Assembly: GCA_002839605.1 (NCBI GenBank)
Contig: PGYK01000004.1
Span: 173,351 to 237,350, forward strand
DNA: 64,000 nucleotides
DNA from: Methanomicrobiales archaeon HGW-Methanomicrobiales-3
GTDB lineage: Archaea > Halobacteriota > Methanomicrobia > Methanomicrobiales > Methanospirillaceae
Reading direction: 5' to 3'
Part shown: piece by piece, positions 48,368 to 60,063 of the stretch
How positions within the stretch are numbered: the stretch's first letter is position 1
Layout of the letters: the number at the start of each line of letters is the position of its first letter
The notes under the pieces: model-generated
The model's database searches: none
What the model saw: only the letters and a program-made list of their open reading frames with translations
Told to the model about the DNA's origin: nothing
Position numbers and translations under genes: made by a program

Positions 48368-49513
48368 ATGATCCCGTGGCTGAACTCTAATTTCCGGCAT
48401 TTCAAACCAACGGCCGCAATCGCCATCAATGCCACGCGGCACATGAACAAGATCGAACGCAAAAAATTATTTTCACCCGACATCGAACCGATGCGCACTG
48501 CCGAGGGGCGCTGGTTTGAGGCGATCGTGTACGAGATGTTCCTTGAGATCTCAAAAAAGTCAGACACGATCCGGTATCTTGCATTGAAAGGTGCTGATGC
48601 CCCCGACCGGCGCGAGAATGTCCGGCTCGGGCAGAACGGACTCTTCTATTCCAAGTACGGCGATATCACCATCCGGGGCAATGGCCAGGATCTTGCCGAG
48701 TTCGATATGCTTCTTATGGATTCACAGAACCATGTCGCCTTTGCCGAGGTTGTCACCTCGCCATCGGATCTCAAGGAGTTCGAGATCGAGATCGCGTACA
48801 AGAAGAAGCTTCTCGGTTACCTGTATGGCCAGAAGATCACACCGTTCCTGCTCGTCTCGTCGTTCGACCTCTCGAATTATTCGGTTGTCAAGCGGCTGGC
48901 CAAAGACAAGACCAATGCCATCATCCACACCAGTTCCTGCGAGGAGATCAAGGGGATTGTCAAGCACTACCGGCCCCGGATCATTTATAACCTGCCAAAA
49001 GATCACCCAAAACTTGCAAAGGCAACGGACTTCCCCATGAAGTACCCGTTTGAGTACAAACGGTACCATGACGAGCTCAGGAACCGGATCTTCAATGAGA
49101 TCGCCAAAAAACCCGGCCATATCCACCCGGAAATTACGGGGGTAACCGGGCAACTGGTCAAGAAAGTATTGTACGGCGGACTGTTTCCCCCGGCAATAGA
49201 ATCGGTCTGCGACAAGTACGGGCTTTCCGTGCGGGGCAAGAAGGTCGCGTATGAGGACTTCTTCCGGCTTTATTCAAAAGCTATTATCGCTACTGACCTT
49301 CCCGGGTACGAGCTGATCATCTACCTGCGGTCGAAGCAGAAGAAGGAGTATCACAAGATGATCCAGACAAAGGACGGACACTTCCGGTTCGAGCGCCCCA
49401 CACCGCCACGGGTCGGGTTCTTTCTCTGGCTGGAATCGATCCAGCCGACCCTTGGGGCGCGTGCGACGCTCGGGGTTCTCGATGCTTTCTCAATTGCCCC
49501 TGAACACTCATAA
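48368..49513 (+). CDS. Hypothetical PD-(D/E)XK-like nuclease-fold protein
   Basis: 381 residues from the ATG at 48368; another Met (MNKIERKKLF) lies 25 codons on, and a TTG 13 codons earlier. A segment RTAEGRWFEAIVYEMFLEIS then DLAEFDMLLMDSQNHVAFAE followed by VVTSP resembles the E / D / E-x-K arrangement of PD-(D/E)XK nucleases and Holliday-junction-type enzymes, but the final Lys is replaced by Val. Residues after ~190 form a separate alpha-beta part. It may therefore be a non-catalytic or unusual member. Function unknown. Confidence 0.5.
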   Translation: MIPWLNSNFRHFKPTAAIAINATRHMNKIERKKLFSPDIEPMRTAEGRWFEAIVYEMFLEISKKSDTIRYLALKGADAPDRRENVRLGQNGLFYSKYGDITIRGNGQDLAEFDMLLMDSQNHVAFAEVVTSPSDLKEFEIEIAYKKKLLGYLYGQKITPFLLVSSFDLSNYSVVKRLAKDKTNAIIHTSSCEEIKGIVKHYRPRIIYNLPKDHPKLAKATDFPMKYPFEYKRYHDELRNRIFNEIAKKPGHIHPEITGVTGQLVKKVLYGGLFPPAIESVCDKYGLSVRGKKVAYEDFFRLYSKAIIATDLPGYELIIYLRSKQKKEYHKMIQTKDGHFRFERPTPPRVGFFLWLESIQPTLGARATLGVLDAFSIAPEHS

Positions 49514-49576
49514 CGGTGGAAAAAAGGAAAACGCCCTGCAAGCGGGGGTGCAATCCACCTGCAGGTAAAATTTTTT

Positions 49577-52116
<2,540 letters not shown>

Positions 52117-52308
52117 TCTTCTCACCTGGTTATCTGATTTGCATTGTTTTTGTGCGGACCCTTTTTAAAAATCCGGAATACCGGATTTTGTTCCACACGC
52201 TCTCATGAGCGAAAATGCCGGATGATAAGTCCGGGGGATTTACGCTCAATCGCCGGAATGGTTTCGCCACCGTTCTGCCGCAAGTTCTTTTTTGTCTTTT
52301 TATTAGTA

Positions 52309-52322
52309 GGAAGTTGCTTTCC
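52309..52322. promoter_or_regulatory. NrpR-type operator upstream of amt
   Basis: GGAA (52309-52312), six bases, TTCC (52319-52322), extended to TAGGAA-N6-TTCCTA. GGAA-N6-TTCC is the established operator of NrpR in Methanococcus maripaludis. A TATA-like TTTAAATA on the minus strand lies at 52327-52334, so the operator would lie between the TATA box and the start of transcription (near 52303-52306). The rest of the gap 52117-52549 has no gene. Confidence 0.65.
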
Positions 52323-52326
52323 TATG

Positions 52327-52334
52327 TATTTAAA
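52327..52334 (-). promoter_or_regulatory. Candidate TATA box of amt
   Basis: Minus-strand TTTAAATA, in an AT-rich block, followed about 25 bases downstream by the expected transcription start and a 5' leader of about 190 bases to the amt ATG. The NrpR-type palindrome lies directly downstream. Confidence 0.5.
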
Positions 52335-52549
52335 ATTAATTGTTGTGGTTATTCAGCACGCTTCCAAACAGGATTTCTGGAACGTCAAAGTCTATCAGCA
52401 GAAATGGCTCACCCAGATTGGATTTGCGGGAGCCTGCGACCGTATTTAAAAAAACCGGATCGAATAATCCAGCCGCTTTTTTTCTGGGCCGGGGCCAGAC
52501 CGGAGGGTGTTCCAAAAACTTTCAAAACAAACCCGGTCGGTGTTACGTA

Positions 52550-55093
52550 TCACCGGCACAGGACCGTCTGCGTGACAACATCGGAATAGACTTCAACACC
52601 GGATCCCGGAATGACATGGATTACCCCCAAAAACCGGCTGCCACCCGGCGCTATCTCTTCAAGGATGTTCGGTTCTGAAAGAATTTTATCGGGATTGAAG
52701 ACAACCTCGTTCTCGCCATCAAAGATCGCCACATAGAAGATCCCGGACTCGACAATATCCTGGAAGAAGTGGCTCCCATACGACAGTTCCGGCATAAACC
52801 CGGCTTCCTTCGATGCCATCTCCCCAATGATTGCCATATGGCTGATCTCCGCAAACCGTACCGGCACCCCCAGCATCGGTGTCGTGGTCCCCCACCTGCC
52901 CGGACCGAGCAGCATGGTATTCTTTCCCCTGAGCGCAGTATTCAGGACCCCGATATGCCGGGCCACGGCATACTTGTCCTGCTCGGTGAGGTTAAGGTAC
53001 TCCTGCGGGTTGATATAAATGAGATAATCAAGAGGAATCCGGACATTTCCGCCCATGAAGTTGCCTTTCATCGAGAAGATACAGTCATTTGCATCCACAA
53101 GGTGAGGCAGCTCAACGGACCTGCCCAGCCCCCGGGTCTGGAGCGGGCGGCACTGCAAAAGGTTCACCCGAAAGTCGCCATCAATTCGGAAATTTGCCGT
53201 GAACTCGATGTCAACAGGATAGTCATATACTTTTGAGATCTGCGAGAGCATATCCCGCATGAGAGCGGGGAACTCAGTATTGCCAAGCAGGTGTTTGAAA
53301 TCAAGAATATACGATGCACTGACATCCGTGCGCCCCATCTCGCGCAACCGCTCTGCAGTCTGGCGATCAATGCTCATGAAGAGACCCCGATCAGTTTTGA
53401 GATCGTATGACACAAACTCTTCAAGCCTGCGGTTGCACCAGATATTCTCTTTGAGCGAGAGGACATCTACCATGCGCTGGGAGAATTTCTTCTCATCCCC
53501 ATAGCTCATGGGCAGGAGGCGCAGCGGGTCATCAAGGCAGACAATCCGGGCATAATCCCCCACAGTACGATCCACCGCCCGCGTCCCGAGCCCGAAGACC
53601 AGCCGGAGCATCCCGGCTTCCATGTCAACGCTCTTATCCCAGATGTAGAGGTTTGAAGAGTTACCAACACCGGCAACATGCGGAAAGTAATCATCGCCAT
53701 ACTGGTCTCCGGACACGCGCTGGACCAGGATTGCCATCTGCTCATCCTGATCAACGAGGCCCCGGATCATCCGGTAGTCAAGCGCATCCTCGCCCATGGT
53801 ACTTGCGTACACCGTCCGGACAGCATTCTCGAATGCCTCGTAGCGTTCTTCAGGACTACCCTGGTTTGCGCAGAAGACACTCTCGTACTTGCCGGAGAAG
53901 GAGTTCCCGAAGTCATCCTCAAGGAGGGAACTGGAACGCACGATGATAGGCGACTGGCCGAAATATTCGAGCATCTGCATGAACTGTTCGCGGATATTAT
54001 GCGGGAAATCGCCGTGCAGGAGTTTCTCCCGCAGTTCCGGTGCAAGTGCATAGTATCCTTCCCGGGTCTTCTGCCGGGTCCGAAGCCGCCACCAGCCGTT
54101 CTGCACAATATAGGAGTAGAAGATATCCGATCCCAGATAGAACGAGTCGTGGGGTTCAAGAAGGGGCACAAAACGTTCATTCGCGTCATGCTCCAGGATC
54201 TTTCGTGCAAGCAGCATGCCAACGCTCTTCCCGCCGATGTAACCGGTACCGACTTCCCGGGATGCAATCGTGAGGATGTCAGCAAGGGTGAAGTACCGTG
54301 CGCAGAGATCGAACATCCGTGACGGCCGGCCGATCAGGATGTTCATCAACGATCTCTTGACCGGCTCCTGCTGATCAGGAGGAAGTGCCAGGGCATCATG
54401 AGCGCGGTCAAACGCCACGATCCAGTAATCGGGCCTCTCACCTTTTCGCTCAACGCTGGAGAACAACTCCGCGACCTCGGAACTGGCCGTGATGCAGATC
54501 GCCTCCTCACCGCGGATTAGGTGCGGGAAAAACATCGTGGGCGAATACCGCTGCCAGACTTTGAGCGGGTGGATGTAAATCTGCCCATTCACCAGGTAGA
54601 GATCGAGAAGAAGCTGGGTGGTCTCCCGGATATTTGCGATGGTCCCGTACGTGTGAGCATTGCGCATGATCGCGAAGTACGCGATCGTGTCAAGTTCGTA
54701 CAGGAAGGGGCAGCTGACCATGAAGAAGTTGCCGATCATCAGGTCAGAATACCAGTACTGGAGCAGGTCGGTTAAGCAGTCAAAGACATAGAAGGCCTTC
54801 CTGCCTTCCCGCTCCACGAGATTGTGGACTTCCGTTGCAAAGTGCTCAAATCCCTGGGTCGGATCAACGCGGTAGATCCGGATACCGGCTGCTTCCTCAA
54901 GAAGAGGTTCATGGCTGCCAAAGCGCACGTACACCATCTTCCTGCCGTCAAGGAGGGCTTGTGCGACATAGGGTTCAACAATCCGCTGGTAATCCGGGAT
55001 AGAATCAACCTGCCAGACAACGTTGTCTCCAAGCCGGAGACAATCGATAACCCGGTCGAAGCCGGATATTCCGGTACTTACCCTGTCATGCAT
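52550..55093 (-). CDS. RecA/KaiC-like plus PEP/pyruvate-dikinase ATP-grasp protein
   Basis: 847 residues. Residues 1-~270 begin like KaiC (VSTGISGFDRVIDCLRLGDN) but lack the Walker A sequence: VVWQVDSIPDYQRIVEPYVA follows at that place. Then comes a pyruvate phosphate dikinase/PEP synthase N-terminal ATP-grasp: TGYIGGKSVGMLLARKILEH, PIIVRSSSLLEDDFGNSFSG, and LQCRPLQTRG. The remaining 190 residues have SHMAIIGEMASKEAGF, which may be a reduced swivel domain, but no TIM-barrel follows. So neither a full PEP synthase nor a KaiC. Convergent with neither neighbour; function unknown. Confidence 0.8.
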   Translation of the reverse strand: MHDRVSTGISGFDRVIDCLRLGDNVVWQVDSIPDYQRIVEPYVAQALLDGRKMVYVRFGSHEPLLEEAAGIRIYRVDPTQGFEHFATEVHNLVEREGRKAFYVFDCLTDLLQYWYSDLMIGNFFMVSCPFLYELDTIAYFAIMRNAHTYGTIANIRETTQLLLDLYLVNGQIYIHPLKVWQRYSPTMFFPHLIRGEEAICITASSEVAELFSSVERKGERPDYWIVAFDRAHDALALPPDQQEPVKRSLMNILIGRPSRMFDLCARYFTLADILTIASREVGTGYIGGKSVGMLLARKILEHDANERFVPLLEPHDSFYLGSDIFYSYIVQNGWWRLRTRQKTREGYYALAPELREKLLHGDFPHNIREQFMQMLEYFGQSPIIVRSSSLLEDDFGNSFSGKYESVFCANQGSPEERYEAFENAVRTVYASTMGEDALDYRMIRGLVDQDEQMAILVQRVSGDQYGDDYFPHVAGVGNSSNLYIWDKSVDMEAGMLRLVFGLGTRAVDRTVGDYARIVCLDDPLRLLPMSYGDEKKFSQRMVDVLSLKENIWCNRRLEEFVSYDLKTDRGLFMSIDRQTAERLREMGRTDVSASYILDFKHLLGNTEFPALMRDMLSQISKVYDYPVDIEFTANFRIDGDFRVNLLQCRPLQTRGLGRSVELPHLVDANDCIFSMKGNFMGGNVRIPLDYLIYINPQEYLNLTEQDKYAVARHIGVLNTALRGKNTMLLGPGRWGTTTPMLGVPVRFAEISHMAIIGEMASKEAGFMPELSYGSHFFQDIVESGIFYVAIFDGENEVVFNPDKILSEPNILEEIAPGGSRFLGVIHVIPGSGVEVYSDVVTQTVLCR

Positions 55094-55300
55094 TTAGAAA
55101 CCTTCCTGTGTTCTGAAAGATTATTACCGTGATCGCGGGGGGAGCCGGCAGGTTGCCAATCGGATGCCCTGGCAGGTTGTGGGACGAGGACCAATAAAAA
55201 AAACCGGTTCAGGGGATCTGGAAGCAGGCAGGCATTTCGTATCTCCCCGAGAGGGAGAGAGAATTTCCCACAACCTGCACCAATCCGCATATCTCCGGTA

Positions 55301-56638
55301 TCAGTAATTTGCCAGATAGCGATCAAGTTCCCACGGGTGCACTGCAAGCCGGAAGGAATCGGTTTCCATCTCAGCGATGCGGGTGAGGTTCGTGACAACG
55401 TGCTCACCCAGGGTTTTGCAAAGGATGTCATCCTTGAGCAGTGCCGCATTTGACTCCATGAGAGTTGCTGGTAACATATCGATCCGGAGTTTCTTCCGTG
55501 CCTTTGCATCCATATGATAGATGTTTGAATTCGTCTGTTCAGGCGGCATGATCTTGTTCTTGATGCCATCAAGCCCTGCTGCAAGCATGCAGGCAAACGT
55601 CAGGTAGGGATTGCACATCGGATCGGGGCTGCGGAACTCAGCACGGGTGCTGTTACCCCGGGCAGCCGGGACACGGACAAGAGCCGAGCGGTTGGCAGCA
55701 CTCCAGGAGATATAACAGGGTGCTTCATAACCGGGGACCAGGCGCTTGTACGAGTTGATAGTCGGGTTTGCAAGGCGCGTGATTGCTTTTGCGTGTTTCA
55801 GGATACCCCCGATATAATAGATCGCGGTATCGGAAAGCTGCAGTTCCGCATTTGCATCAAAGAACGCATTCTTGCCATTCTTTGAGAGGGAGCCATGCGT
55901 GTGCATACCACTGCCGTTGATTCCGCCGATCGGCTTGGCCATGAAGGAGGCATGAAGACCGTACTCCAGTGCAATGGACTTGGTTGCAAACTTGAAGGTG
56001 ATAACCCGGTCTGCAGTCGTGAGTGCATCGCCATACTTGAAATCAATTTCATGCTGGCTGTCTGCAACTTCATGGTGCGAAGCTTCGATCTCGAATCCCA
56101 TATCCGTCAGGGCAAGGACAACGTCACGGCGGACATCTTCTGCCGCATCGGTTGGTGCAAGATCAAAATATGCCCCGCGATCCTCGAACTCGGTTGTAGG
56201 CATTCCATCGATCATCCGGAACAGGAAGAACTCGAGTTCCGGACCCGTGTTGAAGGTATAGCCCATCTTCGCTGCATCGGCGATGACCTTGCGCAACACG
56301 TACCGGGGGTCCCCGTCAAACGGCTTGTTGCCATAGGACTGGATGTCGCAGATAAACCGCGCAACCTTTCCCTCCTCAGGCCTCCAGGGGATGATCGCAT
56401 ATGTAGCCGGATCCGGTTTGAGCAGCATATCGGACTCTTCGATCCGTGCAAAGCCCTCAATTGAAGACCCATCGAACCAGATACCCTCAGTCAATGCTTT
56501 CTCTGCCTGGACAACCGGGATTGACACGTTTTTGGGAAGACCCTGGATGTCCGTGAACTGCAGACGGATAAATTTGACTTTGTCCGCCTCAATCTTTTTC
56601 AGTAATTTCGCTACGTCCGCTGACATATTGGAAGACAT
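55301..56638 (-). CDS. glnA: Glutamine synthetase, type I
   Basis: 445 residues from the ATG at 56638 (GGGTGG upstream); an ATG four codons later is also possible. Conserved GSI parts: VKFIRLQFTDIQGLPKNVSI, the ATP/metal site WFDGSSIEGFARIEESDMLL, NGSGMHTHGSLSKNGKNAFF, KRLVPGYEAPCYISWSAANR. Length and absence of an adenylylation Tyr loop by eye suggest GSI-alpha, regulated by feedback and PII-like proteins. Makes glutamine from glutamate and ammonium. It is divergent from the glutamate synthase genes over a 116-base gap. Confidence 0.95.
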   Translation of the reverse strand: MSSNMSADVAKLLKKIEADKVKFIRLQFTDIQGLPKNVSIPVVQAEKALTEGIWFDGSSIEGFARIEESDMLLKPDPATYAIIPWRPEEGKVARFICDIQSYGNKPFDGDPRYVLRKVIADAAKMGYTFNTGPELEFFLFRMIDGMPTTEFEDRGAYFDLAPTDAAEDVRRDVVLALTDMGFEIEASHHEVADSQHEIDFKYGDALTTADRVITFKFATKSIALEYGLHASFMAKPIGGINGSGMHTHGSLSKNGKNAFFDANAELQLSDTAIYYIGGILKHAKAITRLANPTINSYKRLVPGYEAPCYISWSAANRSALVRVPAARGNSTRAEFRSPDPMCNPYLTFACMLAAGLDGIKNKIMPPEQTNSNIYHMDAKARKKLRIDMLPATLMESNAALLKDDILCKTLGEHVVTNLTRIAEMETDSFRLAVHPWELDRYLANY

Positions 56639-56652
56639 GTTCCACCCACCAG

Positions 56653-56660
56653 TATAAATA
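56653..56660 (+). promoter_or_regulatory. Candidate TATA box of the glutamate synthase operon
   Basis: TATAAATA in the glnA-glt intergenic region on the + strand, about 95 bases before the first glt ATG. An imperfect dyad GAACAAACGTTC lies at about 56689-56700. The full GGAA-N6-TTCC operator is not seen in this gap. Confidence 0.45.
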
Positions 56661-56754
56661 CCTATTGAGCCAATGCTAGTGTGCAACTGAACAAACGTTC
56701 ATAGGATTGTGAATCAATGCTCAACAGTACTGGATCAATTTCCATTGTGATAAT

Positions 56755-57807
56755 ATGTGTGGTATTATTGGTGTAATTGACCGGCGCCGCCAGCTCATGG
56801 ACGGCACCAAAATAAAAGAGGCGCTTGCTTCAATGAACGAGCGGGGAAGCGGCGAGGGCGCGGGATATGTAGCATACGGGATTTACCCGGAGTATAAAGA
56901 ATACTACGCCCTCCACGTCTTCTTTGACCACATACGGGAACACAAAGTGCCGCTTGAAGACCTGCTGGAGAAATGGGGGACCATTGTCCATGACGAGCAG
57001 ATCAAGACCTGCGAGCAGCCGAATCTTCGCAAGGTCCATACGCCATGGCGTTACTTTTTCAGGCCCGACCCGACCCTGATGCCCAAAAGTACCACACCCG
57101 AAGAGGATATCATCACCCATCTGGTCATGAAGGTGAACAGTGAGCGCAATGGTGCCCTCATCTTCTCTTCCGGGAAAAATCTTGGCGTCTTCAAGGCTGC
57201 CGGCTGGCCGGAGGATGTTGCAAATTTCTACCGCATCCAGGATTATAAAGGATACCTCTGGCTTGCCCATAACCGGTACCCGACAAACACAGCCGGCTGG
57301 TGGGGCGGGGCGCACCCGTTCAACCTCCTTGACTGGAGCGTTGTCCATAACGGGGAGATAACCTCGTACGGGACCAACCGCCGCTACATCGAGAGCTTCG
57401 GATATAAATGCACGATGTACACGGATACCGAAGTGGTCGCATATCTTGTTGACCTTCTTGTCCGCAAGCATGGCCTCTCTGAAAAGATGGCAGTCCGTGC
57501 CTTTGCACCCCCATTCTGGGAGGATATCGACCGGATGCCGGCAAAGGAGCAGGAACTCAACCGTGCGATCCGGCTCACGTATGGTTCAGCCATGATGAAC
57601 GGGCCGTTTGCCATCTGCGTAGCCAACGAGAACACACTGGTCGGGTTCACCGACCGGATCAAACTCCGTCCGCTGGTTGTGGGAGAGAGCGGCGACCGCC
57701 TTTTCATATCGAGCGAAGAAGCGGCGATCCGGCGCATTGACAAGGATGTCGGGAACATCTTCATGCCAAAAGCCGGCGAGCCGGTCATCGGGAGGGTGTA
57801 CGTATGA
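56755..57807 (+). CDS. Glutamate synthase, glutamine amidotransferase part
   Basis: 350 residues. Begins MCGIIGVIDRR, so Cys2 is the nucleophile of a class II (Ntn) amidotransferase, with HNRYPTNTAGWWGGAHPFNL and the NGE motif in SVVHNGEITSYGTN. In archaea the glutamate synthase is split; this is the GltA-type part that releases ammonia from glutamine. Its stop overlaps the start of the next gene by four bases. Divergent from glnA, so GS and GOGAT genes are side by side. Confidence 0.92.
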   Translation: MCGIIGVIDRRRQLMDGTKIKEALASMNERGSGEGAGYVAYGIYPEYKEYYALHVFFDHIREHKVPLEDLLEKWGTIVHDEQIKTCEQPNLRKVHTPWRYFFRPDPTLMPKSTTPEEDIITHLVMKVNSERNGALIFSSGKNLGVFKAAGWPEDVANFYRIQDYKGYLWLAHNRYPTNTAGWWGGAHPFNLLDWSVVHNGEITSYGTNRRYIESFGYKCTMYTDTEVVAYLVDLLVRKHGLSEKMAVRAFAPPFWEDIDRMPAKEQELNRAIRLTYGSAMMNGPFAICVANENTLVGFTDRIKLRPLVVGESGDRLFISSEEAAIRRIDKDVGNIFMPKAGEPVIGRVYV

Positions 57808-59315
57808 GCATTGGCAGTACACCAATGAAATTCAGGGTCACGATTGATCCGGAACGGTGCATGAACTGCGGGCGGTGTGTTGAAAACTGCTCGTACGGAG
57901 TATTCCGCAGGGAGGGCGACAGCATCCGCATCAATTCCCGCAACTGCGCAGCCTGCCATCGCTGCATAGCCTTCTGCCCGCGCGACGCAATCGAGATTGA
58001 GGAGAAACCCAATGATTACCGGAGCCACCCGGTCTGGACACGGGAGGTCCGCGAAGCGATCTTCAACCAGGCACGAACCGGGCGGATCATCTTATCCGGG
58101 ATGGGAAATGCGAAACCCTATCCGATCATCTTCGACCAGCTCGTGCTGGACGCCTGCCAGGTCACCAACCCGAGCATCGACCCGCTGCGCGAACCCATGG
58201 AACTGCGCACCTACCTTGGCAAGAAGCCCGCCTCGCTCAGCCTCCGCCCGTTACCTGACGGCGAGGTTGAACTCCGGACAAAACTGACCCCCAACCTCCA
58301 GATCGAGACCCCCATCATGATCGGCCATATGAGTTACGGTGCTATCAGCCTCAATGCGCAGACCGCTCTTGCAAAGGCAGTGAGCCGGGTCGGTACCTTC
58401 ATGGGCACGGGGGAGGGGGGACTCCATGAGTCACTCTACCCGTACCAGGACCACATGATCGTGCAGGTCGCGTCCGGACGGTTTGGTGTTGACATCAATT
58501 ACCTTGAACGCGGCGCTGCAATCGAGATCAAGATAGGCCAGGGCGCAAAGCCGGGTATCGGCGGTCATCTCCCGGGCGACAAGGTCTGCACTGACATTTC
58601 CTGTACCCGGATGATTCCTGAAGGGAGCGATGCCATCAGCCCTGCCCCGCACCACGACATCTACAGTATCGAGGACTTAAAGCAGCTCGTCCGCAGTCTC
58701 AAGGAGGCGACCGAGTGGAAGAAACCGGTCTTTGTCAAGATCGCCGCGGTCCACAACTCTGCAGCGATTGCCGCAGGAATCGCACGGTCCGGGGCGGATG
58801 CTGTCGTCGTTGACGGGTTCCGCGGGGGAAGCGGCGCAACGCCCCGGGTCTTCCGCGACCACGTGGGGATCCCGGTCGAGGCAGCTGTTGCAAGCGTTGA
58901 CGCAAAACTCCGCGACCAGGGGATCCGGAACGAGGTCTCCATCATTGCAAGCGGCGGCATACGGGAGAGTGCCGATGTGGCAAAGATCATCTGCCTGGGT
59001 GCCGATGCCGTGTATATCGGGACTTCGGCGCTCGTTGCAATGGGGTGCCGGGTCTGCGGCACCTGCTACAAGGGCACCTGCGCATGGGGGATTGCAACAC
59101 AGAAGCCGGAACTTGTCAGGCGTCTTGACGTGGAGACCAATGCCGTCCAGGTAGAGAATCTCATCCATGGCTGGACGCTTGAACTGGCCGAACTCATGGG
59201 CGCGGCCGGCATCAACAGCATCGAGAGCCTGCGGGGCAACCGCGACCGGCTCCGGGGCTATATGCTGGACGAGGGACTGCTGCAGGTCCTTGACGTAAAG
59301 ACGGTGGGTGCGTAA
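57804..59315 (+). CDS. gltB: Glutamate synthase, FMN-binding central part with ferredoxin
   Basis: 503 residues. Residues ~10-75 form a ferredoxin domain (CMNCGRCVENCSYGVF and CAACHRCIAFCPRDAI, 2 x 4Fe-4S). The rest is the glutamate synthase central barrel: PIMIGHMSYGAISLNAQTAL, GEGGLHESLYPY, GQGAKPGIGGHLPGDKV, DGFRGGSGATPRVFRDHVG, GSVAMG-like CRVCGTCYKGTCAWGIATQK with 3Fe-4S-type Cys. It makes glutamate from 2-oxoglutarate and ammonia on FMN. Ends 1 base before the next start codon. Confidence 0.95.
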   Translation: MSIGSTPMKFRVTIDPERCMNCGRCVENCSYGVFRREGDSIRINSRNCAACHRCIAFCPRDAIEIEEKPNDYRSHPVWTREVREAIFNQARTGRIILSGMGNAKPYPIIFDQLVLDACQVTNPSIDPLREPMELRTYLGKKPASLSLRPLPDGEVELRTKLTPNLQIETPIMIGHMSYGAISLNAQTALAKAVSRVGTFMGTGEGGLHESLYPYQDHMIVQVASGRFGVDINYLERGAAIEIKIGQGAKPGIGGHLPGDKVCTDISCTRMIPEGSDAISPAPHHDIYSIEDLKQLVRSLKEATEWKKPVFVKIAAVHNSAAIAAGIARSGADAVVVDGFRGGSGATPRVFRDHVGIPVEAAVASVDAKLRDQGIRNEVSIIASGGIRESADVAKIICLGADAVYIGTSALVAMGCRVCGTCYKGTCAWGIATQKPELVRRLDVETNAVQVENLIHGWTLELAELMGAAGINSIESLRGNRDRLRGYMLDEGLLQVLDVKTVGA

Positions 59316-59316
59316 C

Positions 59317-60060
59317 ATGGGTGCAGTTCACATCAATGCAAAGGACATCCACTATACCCAGCTCAACGAGCAGATTCGCACCATTGTGGCACGGGGGGGC
59401 AAAGAGATCATCCTTGACAACATTCTCGGCCAGCGCTTCATCGCTGACGGGCTCCGGGGCGAGAATGTCACCATCACCATCAACGGGGTTCCCGGGGGCG
59501 ATCTTGCGATGTTCATGAGCGGGCCGACCATCATCGTCCACGGCAATGCTGACCATGCACCGGGAAATACCATGGACAAGGGTACAGTCATCATCCATGG
59601 AAGCGCCGGCGATGCCGTTGCTCACAGCATGAGAGGCGGCCGCATTTATGTGCGGGACAACATCGGGTATCGTGGCGGTATCCACATGAAGCAGTACATG
59701 GGAAAACGGCCCATCCTTGTTGTCGGGGGATCCGCCCAGGCATTCCTTGGCGAGTACATGGCCGGGGGACTCCTGATCGTTCTTGGGCTCAACGATGCAG
59801 CCCCGGTCAGCGAAAGGGGAGTTGGCAGCGGCATCCATGGGGGTGAGATCATCGTGCGCGGAGAGGTGGAAGAGAAGTATCTCGGTATGGGTGCAAAACA
59901 ACAGCCGCTCACCAGCGAGCAGAGGGCAGAGATCCTCCCGGTGATCGAGGATTTTGCACGGGTGTTCAACATCGACAAAGAACCCCTTCTGGCAGCAGAG
60001 TATTCACGAATCATCCCTGCCCATGCACGACCGTTTGCGAACAAGTACACATGGGAGTGA
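59317..60060 (+). CDS. Glutamate synthase, GXGXG (C-terminal) part
   Basis: 247 residues from the ATG at 59317 (GTG at 59308 is possible). The glutamate synthase alpha C-terminal domain is a beta-helix: repeated glycine-rich turns such as NGVPGGDLAMFMSGPTIIVH, GNADHAPGNTMDKGTVIIHG, and GDAVAHSMRGGRIYVRDNIG. The domain supports the core structurally. Third part of the split enzyme, cotranscribed. Confidence 0.92.
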   Translation: MGAVHINAKDIHYTQLNEQIRTIVARGGKEIILDNILGQRFIADGLRGENVTITINGVPGGDLAMFMSGPTIIVHGNADHAPGNTMDKGTVIIHGSAGDAVAHSMRGGRIYVRDNIGYRGGIHMKQYMGKRPILVVGGSAQAFLGEYMAGGLLIVLGLNDAAPVSERGVGSGIHGGEIIVRGEVEEKYLGMGAKQQPLTSEQRAEILPVIEDFARVFNIDKEPLLAAEYSRIIPAHARPFANKYTWE

Positions 60061-60063
60061 ACT

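Noticed and set aside
56689..56700. GAACAAACGTTC as a second NrpR site
   Set aside because: It is a dyad but does not match GGAA-N6-TTCC and has a 4-base centre; kept only as a possible unrelated operator.
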